This document shows, in pieces, positions 50,201 through 56,088 of a stretch of DNA of 64,000 nucleotides. Position numbers and translations under genes: made by a program. This DNA is from Siderastrea radians (Eukaryota; Cnidaria; Anthozoa; Scleractinia; Rhizangiidae). The notes under the pieces are model-generated. The model was not told the DNA's origin, did not search any database, and saw only the letters and a list, made by a program, of their open reading frames with translations. Position 1 is the first letter of the stretch. The number at the start of each line of letters is the position of its first letter. The stretch spans positions 60,101,858 through 60,165,857 of the forward strand of contig OZ024889.1 of the NCBI GenBank assembly GCA_964017195.1, in the 5' to 3' direction.

Positions 50201-51683
50201 CTCTTGTGTACGGTTCATGCGAGTAGTCCCTACATCCAAATACAGAAAGCACATCAGGCAATCAAAAACCAATTCGGGCTGTCCCTGCGAGCAACCCCCC
50301 GTGTAAACACCAATGAATCTTGTCCCTGCGACTAGTCTGCACAACCAGTCCCTTCGTGTGTAGCCTGTTTCAGGCTCCAAGATAGTGGGGAAAGCGCGAA
50401 TTGAGAAAACAGGCGCAAAAAACGCGTCTTATTTTGGCATTCACTTTCTAATTTTCGTGCCGTCCTTACTATCTGAGAGCCTGGAACAGGTTACTTCGTG
50501 TGAGCCACGAGTGCAACTTGTTGCAGTCCCTAGCCTGTCTCCTCGTATGTGCCAACCTTAAAGAGATTCAAACGGTGTGAGCGTTACCCTTTGTGAGAGG
50601 GGGCGCACCATGACAAAGGGCTTTCACTTCTTTACCAACGCAGCACCCCAGTTTCTACAGAAAGCAATCCTTTTATCACTGAGATAAAGTGTCCAAATGA
50701 AAATTGACATGTTTAAAATTGAGAAGCTTTCTTCGCACACCTGAACTGCTTCTTCGCCTGACCAAGCCACTTGAGCTTCTGACCATTCTACACCGTGATA
50801 GCCACTCAAGTGCCATGCCAACACCGGTTTTTCTTGTTTTGTTTCCTTTAGGAAAACCTTTAATGTTGACTTGGATTGATTGAGCATCAGGTATTTAAAT
50901 CTCAGACACAAGCCGACGGTCTTATGGAATGGTTTCCACGGTAACAGGGCACTTCGCAGTTCAGCTTTGTAGGAGCCATCAATGTAGGCAAATGTAGCTG
51001 TAATGAAAACATTTTTCTCAATAATAATTTAATAATATTTTAAAATGACAAACATTTTTTTTAAACAAACGCCTGATAAAATAGAGGATGTCTTAGCATC
51101 GATTCAACTTCTTCGTGAAGTGGTGTAGGAAAGGGTTATTGCGATGCTATGATGTATGTACTACAGTCACAGGCAAAAGAAAATATTTGGATTTATTATA
51201 AAGACCCTTCCTGAATATGAGACGGTAGTCTGTTTGGTTCCCTACTTCAAAAGGCTCTCATCTTATATAAAGAAGGTGACGAAAAGCTTTCTTTTTTGAA
51301 CGGCAGTGTCATTTGTAAACCCAACAACTATTTTCGTTTGCGGCGCACCTCCTTTGAAAACTGACCTCCTTGGCAACCATGAATTAAAGAACCTCAAAAT
51401 CTTGCAGATCCATCTTAATTAAACGTAATAAAAGAAGTCGATATTTTACTTAGGCCATTTGGATATTTTACGCTGCCTTAGTGTTCTCAACGTATTCCGT
51501 TTTAGAGATAGTTGGAGTATATTTCTCAGAAAAAAACCCCTTATTTATTCCAATTAAACATACCAGGGTATTTTATGAAGCTTTTCTCGGTTGACAGCGT
51601 CCACTTGTTTACGTGATCTTTGTCTTCAAGATTCGTCCATCCACAATATCCAGATTGGAAATCACATTTCTTCACTACCACCG
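14253..51683 (-). CDS. Giant chimeric receptor: MAM/LDLa/pentraxin/CUB/LRR ectodomain + 7TM GPCR + C-terminal pseudokinase
   Basis: I assemble 37 minus-strand exons into one reading frame of ~2,176 residues (first exon missing). Exons, 5' to 3': 51564-51683, 50741-50997, 49519-49627, 48869-49090, 48244-48354, 47693-47773, 47154-47291, 45950-46200, 45325-45424, 44810-44905, 43781-44052, 43339-43447, 42186-42692, 41224-41352, 39275-39515, 38514-38665, 37702-37935, 33930-34192, 32901-33015, 32246-32590, 30837-30875, 29989-30106, eight 72-bp LRR exons, 23680-24725, 20969-21186, 20156-20282, 19656-19716, 19328-19520, 18264-18443, 14253-14375. Every junction matches in phase, and I see no stop or independent promoter between modules. 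Approximate residues, counted from the first visible MAM exon: MAM 1-162, LDLa 163-273, MAM 301-622, beta module 623-791, pentraxin 835-1043, partial MAM 1044-1169, CUB 1170-1284, LRR 1298-1528, 7TM 1529-1877, kinase-like 1950-2176. The ectodomain would face outside and the kinase-like part the cytoplasm. The alternative is two or three neighbouring genes merged by phase coincidence; the 7TM-to-kinase joint and the MAM-to-CUB joint are the ones to test. Confidence 0.72.
15893..15966. repeat. Hairpin-forming inverted repeat
   Basis: AACAATTATTCTAC... returns as its complement at 15951-15966, and inside it GCTGGATATC and GATATCCAGC pair. It lies in the 3.9 kb intron before the last kinase-like exon and is probably the end of a small transposon. 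The rest of that intron (14376-18263) shows no coding sequence that I recognise. Confidence 0.6.
20969..21186 (-). CDS. Juxtamembrane linker exon between 7TM tail and kinase-like domain
   Basis: The 218-bp exon has acceptor ATACCAG at 21187 and donor GTAAGT below 20969, phase 1 in and phase 0 out. It encodes a polar ~72-residue linker starting RKQSVDWLKTSEDL and ending KRST, with no transmembrane segment, so the following kinase-like part would be cytosolic. Its phase-1 start needs one upstream base; the matching donor is in the GPCR tail (CCA G|GTAGGT at 23679-23674). I see no other candidate 5' exon in the intervening 2.5 kb, which is almost all Penelope-like element. Confidence 0.75.
21274..22734 (+). 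pseudogene. Penelope-like RT-GIY-YIG ORF, one nonsense codon
   Basis: A single frame is interrupted by TAA at 21766-21768. RT motifs: KLYGLLKLHKP and RPIVS near the start, FDVKSLFTSIP (motif A region), GTAMSSPVS (motif B), LLRYVDDTF (YVDD catalytic box, ~21822) and IPFLDCLV. The endonuclease near the C-terminus has VYKIKC..C, TYTGETGR, RLTEHKRA and NHIAEHH. The nonsense codon lies between motif B and YVDD, so no full RT can be made from this copy. The frame is otherwise intact, which suggests a fairly recent insertion. Confidence 0.88.
22936..22982 (+). ncRNA. Type-I hammerhead ribozyme, copy 1
   Basis: Core CUGAUGA at 22942-22948 and GAAA at 22969-22972. Stem I is a perfect 6-bp pair, TTGACT (22936-22941) with AGTCAA (22977-22982). 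Stem II is GAC..CC/GG..GUC with a UU/UU internal loop and one extra pyrimidine (C) after CUGAUGA. Stem III is only ACGU (22972-22975), which cannot close a hairpin but is self-complementary, as in retroelement hammerheads that act as dimers. Predicted cleavage falls after C22976. Hammerheads in Penelope-like repeats are established; activity of this copy is not shown. Confidence 0.82.
23402..23448 (+). ncRNA. Type-I hammerhead ribozyme, copy 2
   Basis: Same fold as copy 1: CUGAUGA at 23408-23414, GAAA at 23435-23438, stem I TTGACT/AGTCAA, palindromic stem III ACGU, cleavage after C23442. The extra base after CUGAUGA is U here and C in copy 1. The predicted cut sites are exactly 466 nt apart, so double cutting would release one repeat unit. 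Confidence 0.82.
23680..24725 (-). CDS. LGR/relaxin-receptor-type hinge and 7TM domain exon
   Basis: The exon is phase 2 in (acceptor TTACACAG) and phase 1 out (donor CCAG|GTAGGT). It opens with the LGR hinge, ending FSSCDDLMKN. Seven helices follow: TM1 with GNLLVI; TM2 NLAFADLLMG (Asp 2.50); TM3 GCQITGALSMLSSEVSVL ending LDRL in place of DRY; TM4 GIWVFGAV; TM5; TM6 with FCCWMP; TM7 with NPILY. Motifs such as SSEVSVL and the hinge place it with type-C LGR / relaxin-family receptors rather than glycoprotein-hormone LGRs. If the donor is not used, translation continues nine codons to a stop at 23651-23653, giving a GPCR without the kinase-like part. The Met at 24625 is internal to the hinge and is not the start. 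Confidence 0.92.
25233..30106 (-). CDS. LRRNT plus eight LRR exons of the receptor
   Basis: The LRRNT exon 29989-30106 (phase 1/2) has the CPSSCKC cap. Eight LRR exons follow, each exactly 72 bp (24 residues), all phase 2/2 with standard GT..AG sites: 29493-29564, 29299-29370, 28374-28445, 27755-27826, 26930-27001, 26608-26679, 25653-25724, 25233-25304. Each encodes one LxxNxLxxLPxxxFxxLxxL repeat, for example LSSNELTTVTKDTF and LQDNKIRKLPNGLF. One repeat per 72-bp exon is the classic LGR gene structure. This horseshoe would bind ligand or pack against the 7TM hinge. No LRRCT exon is visible; the 7TM exon follows directly. An extra repeat in the larger introns could have been missed. Confidence 0.92.
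25877..26171. repeat. Intronic inverted-repeat element (MITE-like) with terminal hairpin
   Basis: A perfect 18-bp inverted pair, TTAGTATAAATCTACTAG at 25877-25894 and its complement at 26048-26065, is followed by a ~100-bp hairpin (26066-26171) with arms AACAATTAGATTAT and ATAATCTAATTGTT and a GGCCTTCGGCC loop region. It lies between two LRR exons. Confidence 0.65.
28001..28024. repeat. (CAAA)n microsatellite
   Basis: Short AAAC/CAAA tandem run in the intron between LRR exons. Confidence 0.85.
30635..30800. repeat. Three tandem copies of a 56-bp unit
   Basis: Units begin with AAGGCAAGTAAAAC at 30635, 30691 and 30747. The first two differ at about one base and the third is more diverged (CCATTTTT change). 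They lie just upstream of the 30837-30875 exon acceptor-donor region, within the adjoining intron. Confidence 0.9.
30837..30875 (-). CDS. 39-bp linker exon between CUB and LRRNT
   Basis: Acceptor TTTTTTGCAG, donor GTAAGC, phase 1/1. It encodes about 13 residues (YEENEASCLGRQ) and joins the CUB exon (phase 1 out) to the LRRNT exon (phase 1 in). Its single Cys could pair with the LRR cap. Confidence 0.75.
31152..31424 (-). pseudogene. Penelope-like RT fragment
   Basis: A minus-strand fragment matches the RT segment of the 21274 element, from TDESRHKLQSTENF through KLVSFDVKSLFTSIP to CLTSTYFQYN. Both ends are cut off. It differs from the full copy by three extra residues in FIDAIKTVQ (9 bp), so it is an independent older insertion. 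It lies in the intron after the CUB exon. Confidence 0.85.
32246..32590 (-). CDS. CUB domain exon of the receptor
   Basis: A 345-bp exon in phase 1/1 encodes one complete CUB domain of 115 residues: C.ENLSN at the start, SPSFPGYYLDD, CTWRINVPDGNIIRLTF, CVDCFLEFFDG, IGRFCGY, and SSNHLTVVLRC. It has four main Cys plus an extra CVDC pair. CUB domains mediate extracellular protein or glycan binding, often Ca-dependent. The upstream MAM exon ends phase 1 (KEG) and the downstream linker starts phase 1. An acceptor six bases further in is also possible. Confidence 0.92.
32591..32759 (-). other. Possible alternative first exon reading into CUB
   Basis: An ATG at 32759 opens a frame with a signal-peptide-like start (MVESALLILVGLCHV) and stays open and in frame into the CUB exon for ~56 codons. 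It would give a short CUB-LRR-7TM receptor. The CUB acceptor (TTTATGTTGCAG) is good, so this may simply be intron that happens to be open. Confidence 0.35.
32901..34192 (-). CDS. Partial MAM domain (exons 2 and 3) of the receptor
   Basis: Exon 33930-34192 (phase 1/0) has ALFNQTAV-like beta strands, CLKFRYMMRGLGKKTLTIY, PIWIWKTNTGQNWIYGQVPL and the usual end AFQ. Exon 32901-33015 (phase 0/1) is the C-terminal MAM exon with FIQGD and a late Cys. The MAM exon carrying the first Cys pair is not present upstream of it; the preceding exon in phase is the last pentraxin exon. A relic of the 33930 exon end lies at 33473-33519. Confidence 0.82.
33473..33519 (-). pseudogene. Relic copy of the end of a MAM exon
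   Basis: The sequence is nearly the same as 33930-33976 (encoding IYG..PLSAVSAFQ) but is followed by GCACAT rather than a usable donor. Only the last ~47 bp are kept, so this is a broken exon duplication in the intron. Confidence 0.7.
33605..33868. mobile_element. 264-bp foldback (palindromic) element
   Basis: The two halves are complements almost end to end: CAGCCGACGTTT at 33605 and the reverse at 33868, meeting near 33736 at a TTTCCCCGGGG centre. A few mismatches separate the arms. No ORF is seen. It sits between the MAM exon relic and the real MAM exon. Confidence 0.85.
34455..34527 (-). repeat. tRNA-like sequence in repeat unit
   Basis: 73 nt with 7-bp acceptor stem GGCTTGA/TCAAGCC, A box TAGCTCAGTTGG and B box GGTTCGATTCC. 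The anticodon loop is CCGGTAT, with C where the invariant U33 should be, so it is probably not a working tRNA but a Pol III promoter of a tRNA-derived repeat. Confidence 0.75.
34758..36468. mobile_element. 1.7 kb TIR DNA transposon nested in the tRNA-repeat array
   Basis: Perfect terminal inverted repeats of ~32 bp start CAGTCCGGGCCATAGACAGT. GCTTA flanks both sides (34753-34757, 36469-36473), a 5-bp target duplication inside the repeat's CCGCTTAGG sequence. It has minus-strand open frames with no recognised domain (34972-35205, Gln/Glu-rich; 35385-35618, with a Cys/His-rich CKTC..YHRCHKC stretch that could be a zinc-binding remnant). Superfamily not assigned. Confidence 0.8.
36615..36687 (+). 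repeat. tRNA-like sequence in repeat unit
   Basis: 73-nt plus-strand copy of the tRNA-like segment, with the same stems and C33 anticodon loop. It differs from the next copy by GTTGCACC for GCTGCACC. Confidence 0.75.
36864..36936 (+). repeat. tRNA-like sequence in repeat unit
   Basis: 73-nt plus-strand copy, identical in stems to the one at 36615, one unit (~249 bp) further on. Confidence 0.75.
37113..37177 (+). repeat. Truncated tRNA-like sequence, last unit
   Basis: It begins AGCTTGA, has a deletion in GGTTAGCACTG, and loses the 3' acceptor strand: CCCGTT runs straight into the GAAACACCTTCACTG unit start. It marks the decayed end of the array beside the right target duplication. Confidence 0.7.
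37702..39515 (-). CDS. LamG/pentraxin-like module, three exons of the receptor
   Basis: Exons 39275-39515 (phase 1/2), 38514-38665 (2/1) and 37702-37935 (1/1). Motifs: ISPLHHGFTLCFWLKT; NTWHHVCVTWETLDGLLDVYKDG (the pentraxin/LamG core strand set); TMTLGFRTPNKNSSLVLGELSGFNFWS, then GGEAGDVKAWKT and a final Cys. This is a jelly-roll fold that binds carbohydrate, lipid or protein outside the cell. The last exon appears to end at a GC donor (AAAAG|GCAAGT), since this gives the phase needed by the next exon. ~209 residues is the normal pentraxin size. Confidence 0.85.
38398..38436. repeat. A-rich / (CAA)n microsatellite
   Basis: An A run followed by tandem CAA triplets in the intron between pentraxin exons 2 and 3. 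Confidence 0.85.
39636..40124. mobile_element. ~490-bp TIR element with GGCGCTTATTCGAGG repeats
   Basis: The ends are inverted: TACCGTATTTACTCGAATAA at 39636 and its near-complement ending TACGGTA at 40124. The interior repeats GCGGCGCTTATTCGAGGGCG several times plus an AT-rich tract. Non-coding, intronic. Confidence 0.75.
40229..40645. repeat. Inverted-repeat (foldback) element
   Basis: Arms of about 40 bp: CACGGTGG...GAAGATATGAAT at 40229 and ATTCATATCTTC..CCGCCGTG ending at 40645. Palindromic TCCTCACTAGTGAGGATAT lies just outside on the left. Non-coding. Confidence 0.65.
41224..41352 (-). CDS. MAM N-terminal-like exon of the receptor
   Basis: A 129-bp exon, phase 1/1, acceptor ATTTCAG, donor C|GTGAGC. 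It encodes PCDISRDWCGWRNVRWWK, like the CxFE..xCxW start of MAM domains, and ends in an acidic run HDEDDDDR. The next exon in phase is pentraxin, not MAM exon 2, so this is an orphan MAM start. Confidence 0.7.
42186..42692 (-). CDS. ~169-residue beta-rich extracellular module of the receptor
   Basis: A single 507-bp exon, phase 1/1. It opens CGNFDFEKGTLEGW, then GNWWIGTYENR, GYIFSLPIRIKGPTASFLIG, RVYLQVEN, and ends RIVVYDYDNTPGGHINFDDF. The pattern (FDFE.GTLEGW start, FLIGGG middle, GHIN.DD end) resembles jelly-roll accessory domains attached to glycosidases and other secreted proteins, which bind glycans. I cannot name the family with certainty. In this gene it is a self-contained symmetric exon. 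Confidence 0.75.
43339..44905 (-). CDS. MAM domain (third complete MAM), three exons
   Basis: Exons 44810-44905 (phase 1/1; CHFEESMCNW), 43781-44052 (1/0; GFVSLPGG, CFRFRYLIAS, TVSLMVLL) and 43339-43447 (0/1; VEFVGL, IAIDDVSFTREPC). The 1/1, 1/0, 0/1 exon pattern is the same in all three complete MAM domains of this gene. The acceptor of the middle exon lies in a locally triplicated segment. Confidence 0.88.
44036..44215. repeat. Triplicated splice-acceptor segment
   Basis: Three diverged copies of a GA(GAC)GAAT(C/T)CACCTGACAC(A/G)AGAAT-type block sit around 44041, 44111 and 44193, about 70-80 bp apart. Only the first continues into an open MAM exon; the other two are exon-edge duplicates that each retain an AG acceptor-like site on the minus strand. 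Confidence 0.65.
45325..47291 (-). CDS. MAM domain (second), three exons
   Basis: Exons 47154-47291 (phase 1/1; CNFQNGPCGL, FHWTVGSGQTPTESTGP, DHT), 45950-46200 (1/0; SYIFIEASQRNPGERARLLS, CLQFWFHMHG, LSVYLKTNQSETLVWRLSGD) and 45325-45424 (0/1; FVLEGTVGG, LAVDDLTVLDGNC). All canonical MAM strand motifs are present, so the domain looks intact. Confidence 0.93.
47693..47773 (-). CDS. Short Cys-containing exon of the receptor
   Basis: An 81-bp exon, phase 1/1, acceptor GTTTTTAG, donor GTAAGA. It encodes ~27 residues with three Cys (GKCNLNDLACSSKN...RCRSF). It may be a half LDLa or EGF remnant, or a linker. Boundaries and phase are clean. Confidence 0.65.
48244..49090 (-). CDS. LDL-receptor class A modules of the receptor, two exons
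   Basis: Exon 48869-49090 (phase 1/1) holds two LDLa repeats: FRCSDNQFSCTNGECV.. ending CKDGSDEENC, and CPSTMFPCQGGGCI.. ending CSEGDDEKNC; both keep the acidic Ca-binding end. Exon 48244-48354 (1/1) holds a third with six Cys (CGDHQC..C) but DGTNTPSVC in place of DGSDExxC, so its Ca site is probably lost. LDLa modules bind ligands and are found in relaxin-type LGRs; here they sit far from the LRRs. Confidence 0.92.
49519..51683 (-). CDS. MAM domain (first visible), three exons
   Basis: Exons 51564-51683 (phase 1/1; KKCDFQSGYCGW, WTLSTEKS), 50741-50997 (1/0; FAYIDGSYKAELRS, LCLRFKYLM, LKVFLKET) and 49519-49627 (0/1; VSFEGEG, IAIDDIMITTENC). Phase 1 at 51683 requires an upstream exon, expected to encode the signal peptide. 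I scanned the minus strand to 54423 and found no convincing candidate. Confidence 0.92.
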
Positions 51684-54423
51684 CTGATAAGGAAATAAAC
51701 CAAGCAACTAAATCTCGAAAGTAATTCGAGGTTTTTTCTGGTTTTGCTTTAATACGCGCGATGATTGATAACAACAGCAACAACGACAACAACTACAACA
51801 ACTCTCTCCACTTTCTTAACAAGTTAGAGGTAAACTTAAACCAACCATGACTTGCTCGTACGTGTTTTCCTGTGCTTAATTGAAGTTTTCTCATCTTTGT
51901 TATTAACCAGCTAGTTACTTTGGTTTTTGTTTCACGACACTCAGTTGAAAACCGCTGTAGCTGTTATTGACAATCAGAATCTAAGAAAACGTTTGTATTC
52001 AAAAGACCGAAAGTCATTAGGTATTGAGGATTTCTAAAATAAGAGTATGGAAAGCCATGAATCTCAAAGCACTCAAAAGTATGCACTCAGGGAACAAAAA
52101 CGAAAATACCTTGTAGATCAAGATTTCCCAACCTCCTCTCGTCTATAAGTTGCTGTGAATTGTTTAAAAAGGAATAGCTTATCTAAAGTGGGAAAAAAGA
52201 AGAAAAAAAAGGAAAATTTGCATTGATTATAAAACAACAAGAAGGCCCGTTGTGCATTACAACCAGGCCATTGCGCATTCGTTGAATTCAGACTGCAAAA
52301 ACGATTCGGCTACAAATGAAGTTGCCACATAATATATAGATTTGCCAAGCCAAAAGGCGGAGGGTTTAGTCGTGATGTTCACTTGGCCACAGTCGTTTTT
52401 TCAACAGATCTAGTGCTAATTTTACTACTTATCCAGCTGTTTATCAACCGCAGCTCGATCGAAATAAACACACGGGTGTTTTTTTCTGGGGAAATGCGTT
52501 TGGACCGCCGGACTTTTCGCCTACCACCAAAGAGACAACTGAGTATTGTTTTGAACTGTCTCTTTCCATTTATAGATATTAAGATATATATTTTTTCGAT
52601 ATTTGATATTTTTTCAACACTGTCGAATAATCGTTATGCTAAATAAGTTTAAGCTTTTAAAGGAACCTCTTTTTCAAAGATGTCAAAAGCGACGGTGGTC
52701 ATGCGATTTCCCGCCAAGAAAAACGGCGGTTGCCCAAAAGCACAGCGCGATTTCCCGCCAAGAAAAGATGGCATTCTCCACCCCCGTTGCGTTGCCTGGG
52801 TATTCCCCTCCCCCCTCCCCCAGAGTCTGTCCGGACGGACGGAGGGGCAAGCGGGCGTACGCCGACGTCACAAACAAAATTTCTCTGCACCGTCCTTAAA
52901 AATTGCGTTCTCAGGGCCTGGACCACTAAGTGGCTGCGAGGCCGAGCAGTGAGGTCAGAGTTGACAGTTTTGTTACAGACCTTCCTGCTTTTTACATGCA
53001 AAACACAACATGATTTCCATATGAAGAGTACTGATGTCAACTCTAGCGTCACTTCCACTCAAAGAAAAGAGAAAAGAGCCATTGGCACAAAATTCTGCAA
53101 CACGCTTTATAAAGTCGGAACAAAGCATCCTCTAGTTTTGCCAAATCAGGCGTAATACAGCAATACGAATCCTCACACATGCCCCTTTGCATTTTCCTGC
53201 GTTTGTTTATCAGTTGCACATTTTTCTTCAAGTTTTGTTTGGCTTGTTGTTGGCAAGGTGATGCCCAGACGTCGTTGACGACATTTTTTGAAAACAAGTT
53301 CCCACATTAAACTTATTTACCAAGACTCTTTAGTTTAAATGAAACCTTTCTGTTTACATGTCCATGCTCCGTCTTCTTTCGACAAACCATGAATGGTTTT
53401 ATCGACTCATTGAAATTGGAAAGACGACGAAGCGTCCTGGAATCTCAAATTGAAGTAACATATGAATATTATAAGTTGACGCACATCATGAAGGCCATGC
53501 AATCATACTCTTCCTGAAAGCTATAAGACATTATTTTTTAAATTAATTTTCGCAGTCTTACTGAGTGCATTTAACTGTCGTACATAATCATACTTTATTG
53601 AATGCCAGTGTAGACAGACAGTAATGCAATGGAAACATCAAAAGAGGACCTTGGAAAGCGAGTAGGAGCTTCAATACGAGTACGTACTTTACTTTAAGCT
53701 AAGTTGTTCTGCAATGTCAATTTTTTTTCTAACGTAAAGGGGCTACGTCATCCGGACGAAATTAAAACTAAGAACCTTCGTAAGACACAATAATTAATGC
53801 CCCCAGAACAGCAGAAGAAATATATCAAGTGTTTCTAGCCATGTTCCCAAGACACAAAGGCGGAGGTTGCCAAAAAGTTGACATTCATTTTTATCCTGGC
53901 CAATTTCAGTAATTTCGAACAAAACGTAACCATTCTCTCTGTTTTTCCTTTGATTTTAATATGCCTTGTCGTTCTCTAAAGTAACAGTAAATAGACGTGA
54001 CACAGCCCCTTAATCAAAGTGTGTTTTGCACGAGCTTTCAAACAAGGCATAGAAAATTGTCCTAATGGGGGTGCACGCCTAGCCTCTCCCCCACTTTCTC
54101 CCCCACGAAATGCCGACAACCTGCAGCATTGCAACCCTTCACTTGTTTACCCTGACTTCAAGAAAAGAACTTGAATTTTCAAATTAAAAAAAAAAATAAG
54201 TACTACTAATACAGCCTGAACTTGCCATATCTTTCGACAGCATACTGAAACTTGCATTACTTGCTTTATGCCTTTTTTTTTTTGCAAATTATCAACATCA
54301 GTAACGACAAAAGGATAAGAGATTTTGACAAATTTCAGTTAATGAACTTTTGCTGTTGTTTGAAACTAAATAAACCCGCTAGTTACGTAGAGAAACTCGG
54401 TATTATCTCGCCTCATTATGATT
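51684..54423. other. Likely 5' region of the receptor gene; first exon not found
   Basis: It should contain the signal-peptide exon and promoter of the receptor, and the 3' flank of the FAXC-like gene. The short frames here lack a hydrophobic leader with a phase-1 donor. A donor-like AAG|GTATTT lies near 52107, but the sequence before it is not recognisable. Confidence 0.4.
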
Positions 54424-54841
54424 TTAGTTCTTTGACACAATTTCATCCCAGTCTGGATAATACAACTCCTTCATTCTCTGAGCGTGCTTCTCAAGATTCT
54501 GTGCTTTGGACTTGATGAGCTCAGCGATAGGACATTCTGGCATATCCCAAGCAGAGCCAGCGATGAAAGCAAACACTGTAGCGTCAGCTAAGCAAGGCTT
54601 ATCTCCAAAAAGAAACTTCTTTTGGCCCAAGATTTCCGATACCGCAAGCAGATCTCTCTCCGCTATTGCATACAGTTCTTGTTCCGTGTGTCGACCTATT
54701 CCATGGGACCACATATACTCCTTTATCTGTTTCTTCGCCAAGGAACGGGCCAGATATTTCAGTGGCAGGATACGACGACCAAAAATCCTCTCTCGCGAGG
54801 CGGCGCCATAGGCAGATACCATGCGTGTGTACGCCAATGCC
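54424..54841 (-). CDS. FAXC: Failed axon connections (FAXC)-like protein, last exon
   Basis: A terminal exon with acceptor ATCAATAG at 54842, phase 2, and a stop at 54424-54426, encoding ~139 residues. It matches the helical GST-C-like half of failed-axon-connections proteins (metaxin/GST superfamily): YMWSHGIGRHT, then DLLAVSEILGQKKFLFGD, CLADATVFAFIAG and MKELYYPDWDEI. In Drosophila fax acts in axon development; the vertebrate role is less clear. The upstream thioredoxin-like half is not in the visible sequence to the right, which is filled by a 6 kb repeat element, so the remaining exons are probably outside the window. Confidence 0.85.
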
Positions 54842-55748
54842 CTATTGATATACAGCCAAACAGAAGTTTAGCAGACCGATTTACTTCAAAGACGAATAAG
54901 GAGAAGAGCGGCGGCGCAGGTGGGGTTTGGGTCAGCCCATGGGTCTCAAATCTGGTCAACAACTAGCCTCCAACGCAGACGAACTAACGGCTCGTTACGC
55001 AGTCCATTCCTCCCCACGCTTAAGGCGAGCCAAAAGAATGTCCGCATTCGGAGGCTGCCGTTATTGACTGATAAACTGTTTGCGATGAGTTGAATGAGAA
55101 AGACAGCTATTAGATTTAGAACTTGTAATACATTAAACTGGAGGTGTTGGTAAACCGACTTCGACTTCTTCAGCCCGTGTACGATGTGGTGAATTTTACC
55201 AACATCTCTTTGCGCGGGTTACAACAAGTAAAGTATTACAGTAAAACTAATACAATAATTAACTAAACTTAAATACCCTTTGTTATTGCTGGTTTGCACG
55301 TGACGTCATAAAAATCTAAAATCAAAACTCGCTAGGCCAGATAAATTTTTATCGTCGCCAGGTGTAAGAACACCTAAAAATATACCTTTTCATAAGTTTC
55401 TAGCTCAGTATCATCCTTTGTGCTAAAAATACAGCTTCTTGTATTTTCGAAATTGCGCCCTGTACGTGACATTAAGCTATGGCGCCGTGACAAAGCCGTC
55501 TCGTTTGAAAACAGGGACCGCGCGGCCTATTTTAAAGTGGGCGGGGGGGGGAACTCGATCGCTCAAGTGTGAGGGAGGGGGGAGGGGGTGAAATGTCACA
55601 CTAACGCAAAATTTTTGTCCTCTCTAGTGACTATTAATGCATCTAGGGCGGCCAAAAGTGTTAAAAGTTGTCAGCTTTTACCAGTCATATAGACCGGCAT
55701 AAGTAACGAATTAATGCTATACGAATTAAAGAGTATCAAAGACACCAA
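54842..55748. other. No gene recognised
   Basis: Presumed intron of the FAXC-like gene. It contains G-rich runs near 55540-55590 and no coding sequence that I can support. Confidence 0.45.
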
Positions 55749-56088
55749 ACTATTCGACCTACAAGTGATTAATAATGTCGATTCTTAGGACAGAGTTCGT
55801 TGGCCTAATGTGGAATAGAAGACAATATACTATTACAGTTTTCTCAGTTAGGAGATGATGATTCCTCTTTCGCTGAGTAATGTACCCACGATAACAAAAT
55901 GAACGGAATGCGGTCGGAACTATTCGACCTACAAGTGATTAATAATGTCGATTCTTAGGACAGGGTTCGTTGGCCTAATGTGGAATAGAAGACAATATAC
56001 TATTACAGTTTTCTCAGTTAGGAGATGATGATTCCTCTTTCGCTGAGTAATGTACCCACGATAACAAAATGAACGGAATGCGGTCGGA
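55749..56088. repeat. Tandem duplication, 2 x 170 bp
   Basis: 55749-55918 is repeated at 55919-56088 with almost no differences (AGAGTTCG versus AGGGTTCG is one). The near identity indicates a recent duplication or an assembly artefact. Confidence 0.92.

Noticed and set aside
52699..53058. Minus-strand frame as the receptor's signal-peptide exon
   Set aside because: The hydrophobic start is weak and its possible donors are not phase 1 with a good consensus.
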